The notes below the pieces were generated by a model. The model searched no databases, was not told the origin of the DNA, and saw only the letters and a program-made list of their open reading frames with translations. DNA of 11,367 nucleotides from assembly GCA_035591015.1 (NCBI GenBank), contig JAXIUW010203287.1:1-11367 (forward strand), read 5' to 3'. Position 1 is the first letter of the stretch; each line of letters opens with the position of its first letter. Both the position numbers and the translations under genes were made by a program. The DNA comes from Cephalothrix simula (lineage: Eukaryota > Nemertea > Palaeonemertea > Archinemertea > Cephalotrichidae). This document shows, one piece after another, positions 1 to 6,700 of the stretch.

Positions 1-31
1 CCCCCCCCCCTAGCGGGACACCCGTTGACTG

Positions 32-460
32 GTGCGTAATATTTTCGCCGCTAGAAGTCATTAAAGGTCAAAATGGGCCATTTTAGTATTTAGGCTGAAT
101 TCTCAAAGTGGTTGTTGGTAGGTAAAACATATATTCATTCGAAAGATGAAGACGAAGTAATATGAGCACGTTTTTTTTCTGTGACGCATATTTTAGTCGC
201 TATCTTAGTCGAAATAGGCTTTTTAGTATTATGGTGAATTGTCTATCTATTTTTGACCAGCATAAGTGTATCATAGAATGTTCAGATTTCCTTAAAATGT
301 GGTAGAGGAGTGTATGAGAGTATTATCTGGATCCATTGTTTGCCGTTTTTAAATGAGGACTTTTTTCTGTAACGCATTTTAGCCGCTAGAGGTCATTTTA
401 AGTCAAAATGAACCATTTTAAAATTACAGTGAATTTTCCAAGTCGGTCGTAGGCAAAAAT
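32..460. repeat. Three diverged tandem copies of a ~90-bp intronic sequence
   Basis: Three copies are visible at about 32-127, 181-258 and 369-460. They share an ordered series of words: GYRACGCAT-like start, TTTTAGCCGCTAGA, GTCATTTTAAGTCAAAATG, CCATTTTAGTATT and GTGAATTNTC. Copies 1 and 3 are the most alike, and copy 2 is shorter and more diverged. Starts lie 149 and 188 bp apart, with unrelated AT-rich spacer between copies. The array lies upstream of a likely splice acceptor, so it is probably intronic. It could be an old satellite-like array or fragments of one dispersed element. I see no coding potential here. The window opens with a run of ten C. Confidence 0.6.
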
Positions 461-525
461 TAGTTTTATCAGAAATAAGACTTTTTCAAAAATACTTTTT
501 TAAATTGAGCCATTATACTAGATCA

Positions 526-574
526 TACTAAGTTTGTAAAATTTGTTATAGAAAATAATTTTTTTTTCTTTCAG
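526..574 (+). promoter_or_regulatory. Likely 3' splice site (branch point, polypyrimidine tract, CAG)
   Basis: A TACTAAG branch-point-like word at 526-532 is followed by an almost pure T/C tract from 559 and then CAG ending at 574. The distance from the candidate branch A (531) to the acceptor G is about 43 nt, which is normal for animal introns. An exon would therefore begin at 575. The acceptor is 140 bp ahead of the start codon, so it would end an intron in the 5' UTR. The matching upstream exon and the promoter lie outside the window. Confidence 0.6.
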
Positions 575-714
575 ACCTGAAGTGTTTGGAGTTCACAGAA
601 TATAGTGGATATAGTGAAGTTTGTAACAGTTCACAGAATTCTTGAGGCATAACTTCATTTTTGATACCTCTGATTATCTCTTTTTAATTGATTTTGATTT
701 TCGCTGTCTAAGAA
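575..714 (+). other. 5' UTR part of the coding exon
   Basis: This stretch runs between the likely splice acceptor and the start codon. It contains no ATG, so the ATG at 715 is the first in the exon. An in-frame TAA at 709-711 closes the frame just upstream. Two short direct repeats are present: AGTTCACAGAAT at 590-601 and 628-639 (perfect, 38 bp apart), and TATAGTGGA/TATAGTGAA at 601-618. No other regulatory element can be named. Confidence 0.5.
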
Positions 715-3700
715 ATGCAATCTAAGAACAATTCCCAAGAAGAACCTGGTAAAACTGTTGAGGAGGGTAATATATCCCTGGGTCAAAAAGGTATTCCATG
801 TGGTACAAGTAAACAAAAACATGTTAAAGTTGTGTTGAGTTTTCAATCCCTTATTGCCGCTAGAAATGAATCTGAAGTTGAGGAAGTTTTCAATCAGGTT
901 TCCCTTAGTAATCTACCTGAATCATTCCAAAAGCTCAGAAATAGAAAAGAAAAAGTAAACGGAAATGAAACTGAAAAAACCAAGGAATTGCAAATGATGT
1001 TTTACAATTCTATGAATATGTCTGATGATGAATTTTCTTTGCTATGTAAACATACTTTGCAATTATTATCTCTTTGGTGTCCAGAAACCTCTGTTTCTGA
1101 TATTGTGAAGTATAAAAGATGGTATTCAAATATTGGTGACGAAAATAACAACTTAAAAGTTGTTGAAAAAACCCTAGATTTGGTAGAAGGTTCAGCTAAT
1201 TGTAGTAAAGACCAACAGGCATTGATTCCAAAGTTGAAGGATGGCATTAGTATTGAGCTGCCTAAACAACTTTGTGAACAGTATAAAAAATGCATCAAAA
1301 ACGTTCGAAATGTTGTTAATCCGAGTCACGATCACGATTCCTCAAAAACTGTCATTGATGATAATACTTACCGCGGTATTGGAACTACATTCTTTGAAAA
1401 TCGTGATCACACCTACTCTACACGGCCCTGCAAAAGTTCTACTACTGACATCATTTGTGAAACAAAAAATGATGCATGTGATGATATCACCTCATGTGTT
1501 CCAATTTTAGGTTCTTCACAAAAGCGGAAGCAGCATAAACCTATACGTTTAGCTTCCCAAAATGAATGGACGACTGTAATAGAACAGGATACAAATAATA
1601 ATTATCCTTGTATTAATCAGTTATTTATCGAAGATGTTTCTGTCTTTGAGGAACTCGAATCCGAAACTACCGTTGTTAGTGAACCTAGTGAAATTGAAAG
1701 TGGTGAGTCACCTCAGTCAACTGTGCGTTTAGCTGTCAAAAATGAATTGAAGAATGTTATAGAACTTGATACAAATAGTCATTTTCCTTGTATTAATCAA
1801 TTATTTATCGAAGATGTTCCTGTCTTTGAGGAAGTCGAATTCGAAAGTGCCGTTGTTAGTGGACCTAGTGAGATTAAAAGTGATGAATCACCTCTGTCAA
1901 CTTTGTGTTTAGGTGTCCAAAATGAATGGCAGAATGTAATAGATCTGGATACAAATAGTCATTTTCCTTGTGTTAATCCTTTATTTATCGAAGCTGTTCC
2001 TGTCTTTGAGGAATTCGAATCCAAAGGTACCGTTGTTAGTGAACCTAGTGAGATTGAATGTGGTGAATCACCTCAGTTAGATGCTGATGATAATGTTCAA
2101 ATTAATACCATCATTATTGATACTGGTGATTACCTTGGACGTGATGATGATGTTACTTGTGGTAACCAAGGAGCTGAAATATATATTGAATCGGATTCAG
2201 TTGAAACTTCTTGTGAGAACAAAGATTTTAGTGATGATGAGGTAAAATCTGACGAAAACTGTCCTACACCCGGCATGAATGTGTCGGTTTGTGAAACTGG
2301 TACTGCTAGAAATGAAAGAATTGTTAAAGAAGATACAAAAGATTCCTTGTTTCTTCATGATCAGAAAGAGGTCATAAAATGCTGGAATGCTTTGAAGGCA
2401 AATGGAAGTGATCCAGGTGAATGCAACACTTCAAATAAAGAAACTTCAATCGCTAAAGAAGATACAAAAGCTTCCGTGTTTCGTGAGCAAAAAGAGGTCA
2501 TCGAATGCTTGAATGCTTTGAAGACGAACGGAAGTTCAAGTGATGCTAACGAATGCGATACTTCAAATAAATCCACTTCGTTTAAGAAAAGTGCAGGCGA
2601 AAATGAGAATGATGAAAATGATTTTGGAAGTTCACAAGAAAAGATTTATGAAAACAGAAGGGATGTTCCTCTTGATTTGTCTTTATCTAGGGGCACAGGA
2701 AACAACAGGGCTGCTGAATGTTGCGAAGTTCATCAAAACGATGTCCTGACTGTAGATCCAGTATATGGAACCAATTCCAACTATTCTGATGTTCAATATT
2801 TTCATTCATCAACCAATTTCCATCGGTTTAACTATGGACCTGCCCACGAATCAACGTTTCTGCCAACTTTTACTCCAGAGATTCCTCATCGTTTGCCAAC
2901 TCTTGCAGAATTAACATTACCCACAGCACAGTCTAATAAGGCAGAAGATTCTGAAATCAAGAAGCCCTTTCGCTGTCGTTCTTGTCAAATTCCCTTTAGG
3001 TGCAGGAAGCAAAGGTCCCTTCATGAAACAGAAAAGCATCGCGAAGAAATGTGTTTCATATGTCAGGTTTGTAACAAAACATTCATAAGTGAGCGGTCTT
3101 TAAAATTGCATAAAGCTGTCAAGGATCATCGTGAGGACCTTTCGTCATGGATATATCGTCAGGTTAAACGACATGAGATGCTTGTAGAAAGTGGAAGTGA
3201 CAGTGAAACGCTACTTACCAATGAAAGACAACGTTACCACTCAGACCCAGAGACAGTAACCCAAAGAAGAGAAAAAGACTTATTTATTCCGTTAATCAGG
3301 AAAAGCAATACGAACGCTGAACAAGTAACCTTAGATGACTTAAAATTAACTAAAAGTTCATTTAAAAGGAAGGTTGCTGGTGATTGGACCATAGTATTTG
3401 ATGATATGTTGCCTCGAGCTGCAAGCATTCAAGACAGATATTCACAAGGAAAACAATCACTGTCTTGTGAAGTCTGTTCAGCTGAAGCCAATCCAGACGT
3501 TATTCTGGTTGGCGATACGGTTGAGGATGTAGTTCTTAATCCTGTTTCAAATCAATCGAGTTATGATTTAGAAGATGCAGTTTCTCGTATCCCTGATACA
3601 AATGATGATCAAATAAGTGAAAACGGAGCCCAGTCGAGTGGTCTTAATAATGAGATTCATTCTGATGATGATACAAAAACTTCATTAGAAATATTTACAA

Positions 3701-6700
3701 ATAAATTAGATTTAATTTATTGTAATAAAGAAATGCCTAAACTAACTAAAGTAAAAAAAGTTGATGATTACCCAGATCAATCTCAGTCTAAAACAGAAAG
3801 CACTGAAATTGAAAATAGTGAAAGTGATGACAACGATATCACAATACCGTATGATGAAAGTTTTTATTGTATTGACCAAGAATTTAAGAATGATGCACTA
3901 AAGAGTGACCAAAAGGGTATTTTAGTGGTCGCGAATAGCAAAGTATTTGAAAAAGGAATAACAGAAAATGACGAATCTTTGGATACCGTGAAAGATATAA
4001 AAAATGTTGACAAGTGCGCGAGAGGTACGATTGATAGAAATGGTATTAGTGACAAAGAAACTGACAAAAGAAATTATTCTAATTCAGGATTTGTGTCTGG
4101 TTATGGAAAAACTGCTGTCAAAAACGGTGGAAAAACTGCTGTCAAAAACGGCTCAACAGGAGTAGACAGTTTTGAGGAAAAATCAAAGTCCGAAATGGAA
4201 AGCAGCAAAATTAATAATAATTTAGAGTGCGTGGATAGCAAAATATTTGAAGTAGGAATAAAAGAAGATAAAAAAATCATTGACAGATGTGATATAGATA
4301 AAGGTACCATTAATGCAAAGGGTATTAGTGACAAAGGAAATTGTCCTAAACCAGGAATTCTGACTGCTTATAGCAAACCTGCTGTCAAAATTGGCTTAAC
4401 TGGTATTGGTAATGTTGAGGGAGAGTCGAAATCTGATAGAGAAAGCAGTGAAATTGAAGATAGTGAAATAAATGTTAACCACTGTAACGTCAAAATACCG
4501 TGTAATAAAAGTTTTAACTGTATTGATCAAGACATAATGAATGGTGTACCAAATAATGGTCAAAAAGGTATGGTAGTCTGCGTGAACAGCGAAATATTTC
4601 AAGAATTAACAGAAAATGACAAAATATTGGATGCTGTGGAAGATAAAAAACACTTCGACAGATGTGAGATTATGCAAGGTACCATTGAAAGAAACAGTAG
4701 CGATGCCGTTAACGAAACTGACGAAGGACATGATTCTGAATATAGATTTGTGAGTGGTTGTAGCAAACCCGATGTCAACAATGACTTACCTGATAGTGTT
4801 GAGGATAAACACAGTAATGAAAGCATTAAAGAAAAAAATGATGCAAGTACCAAACATTATTGCTCGTTGTCGGTTTATGATAGTACATCCTTGAAATTGA
4901 CTAGGAAGTCTTCTGTTATTAAAGGGTCTTCCAAATTGTTAACTGGTGCCGTGCAGTTTAATCTTGATGGCGTTTTAGAAAATATCAATAAGACCGAAGG
5001 TGATAGTTGCTGTGTTGTAAGTGATATACATGTAAATGGTTATAATATGGATGGGCCATTGTCAAGTCAAGAAACACCCAAAGAAAAAAAAGTTTCCTCT
5101 TATAATTCATTTGATGGGGAAAATGATCCTACAGTAGATGCATTTCAAGCCGATGCAAATGGCAGTTCTGTTAAAGAAAATGTATTTGTACCTTTAAGAA
5201 GAGTTGCTTGTAAAAGCAGTTATGAATCCTCTATCAGCCCTTGCACGTCATCAGATATAGAATTCACTTTTAATTATGATACAGATGATAGTTGTGTTAT
5301 TACGAATCTGAATGAAGTTGCTGCTAAGGATTGTGCTGCATCTTTAGCGGCTGACGAGATATCTTGGTCCTCAGTTTCTGAAACTAATTTTGGAAGTGAT
5401 TTCGATGAATTGTATCGTAATGGATCAAAATGCGTTAAGCTAGAAATTGAGGATGTCATCGTAATTTCTGATAATGAGGACAATGTAAGCATCAGTGATG
5501 TCAAGATGATAGATAGGTCTGATTCTGTTTCTAAATCAGTTTCTGAAGGATTGCTACTAACTTCAGTTAGTGACCATGGAATGAATGATTCAATTACTTC
5601 TATAAGTGACATATTACTTAAAGGTTCATATTTTGACATTAATGCGAATCATGATCATTGTGATATTTTAAACTCTACAGCTAATGATGATAATAATGGA
5701 AGCCTCTCCAAAAGAAATGAAGTAAATGTTACTAAATTTAAAACTGACCCTGATAAAGATGCTATTTTCAAATCATTATTTGAGGAAGAGGCAGATGAAT
5801 TAAAGTCCCATGAAAATTACATTTTTGATAATTCGGCCATGGGTGTTCTAGTTGGTAGTGATCCGATTAAGTCCTATTCTAAGAAAGAATTGGTCAAGGA
5901 ATTCAGCGATTCTCCCGCAAAGATAGTTATTTGCAATGGTAAAATAAACTATCTCTGCCTTCTGTGTAAAAAGCACTTTAGAAAATACTCAGCTTATGAC
6001 ATACACAGGCGCTATGGTCATGAATATTCAGCTATTAAAGATGACGTGGAGAGAAGTTGCCAGCTTTCTGAATCGTTGGTTTCAGATGATAAACCTGATG
6101 ATAGCTTGGTTCAAGAACCAACGGGTTCGTCTGTAGAGAAGGCTGTTGGGTATGGTTCAATGCAAAATATAAATGGAAACGTTGACGATTATATAATTGA
6201 AGATATCGAGATTGAAGATATTGAAATATACCATGATGTTGGTCATGGTGAAGCAGCTGCAAGAATTGTGTCTAACAAGCAAAATGAGAAACCAAAGTGT
6301 TCCTTTTTTGTTAAATGTAGCTTCCTGTCTCCAAAGTCGCGAATTAATACAAGTGATTCATTTCGAAATAATGCAGTGGAACATCATGAAAAACTAGAAT
6401 TGGCGAGTGTTCGTCTAATGAGAGATAGTGAAGAGACAACAATTGAAGAACATTCAACTAGTCCGCCTATTCCTATTCCTAGATCTGAAGACACTGGAAA
6501 AGTTTATGGTATTTCACCCGAATCAGGAATTGATGTTGAATCATTCATTGACTCTTGGTTTAAGACGGATCAGATTGAAAATGAATTTCCAATCAGTCCG
6601 GTAAATCTCTCTCTTGAAAATGCTCTAAATGATGTGAATGCATTTACAAAGTTATCCAACCGATCAGAATCACAGAATTGGCATCCTCCAACTGAAGAAG

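Noticed and set aside
1-10. C10 at the window start and G10 at 8683-8692 as ends of one larger inverted element.
   Set aside because: The sequences beside the two homopolymer runs do not match in inverse orientation. They are more likely independent homopolymers, whose length may also be affected by sequencing error.
3466-3480. CEVC (residues 918-921) as a further zinc finger.
   Set aside because: No histidine pair follows at finger spacing, so only a lone CxxC is present.
5274-5639. A 121-codon minus-strand frame inside the large CDS, and other shorter minus-strand frames there.
   Set aside because: These are shadows of the 2542-codon frame. Their Ser/Leu-rich composition is what antisense of acidic, Ser-rich codons gives.
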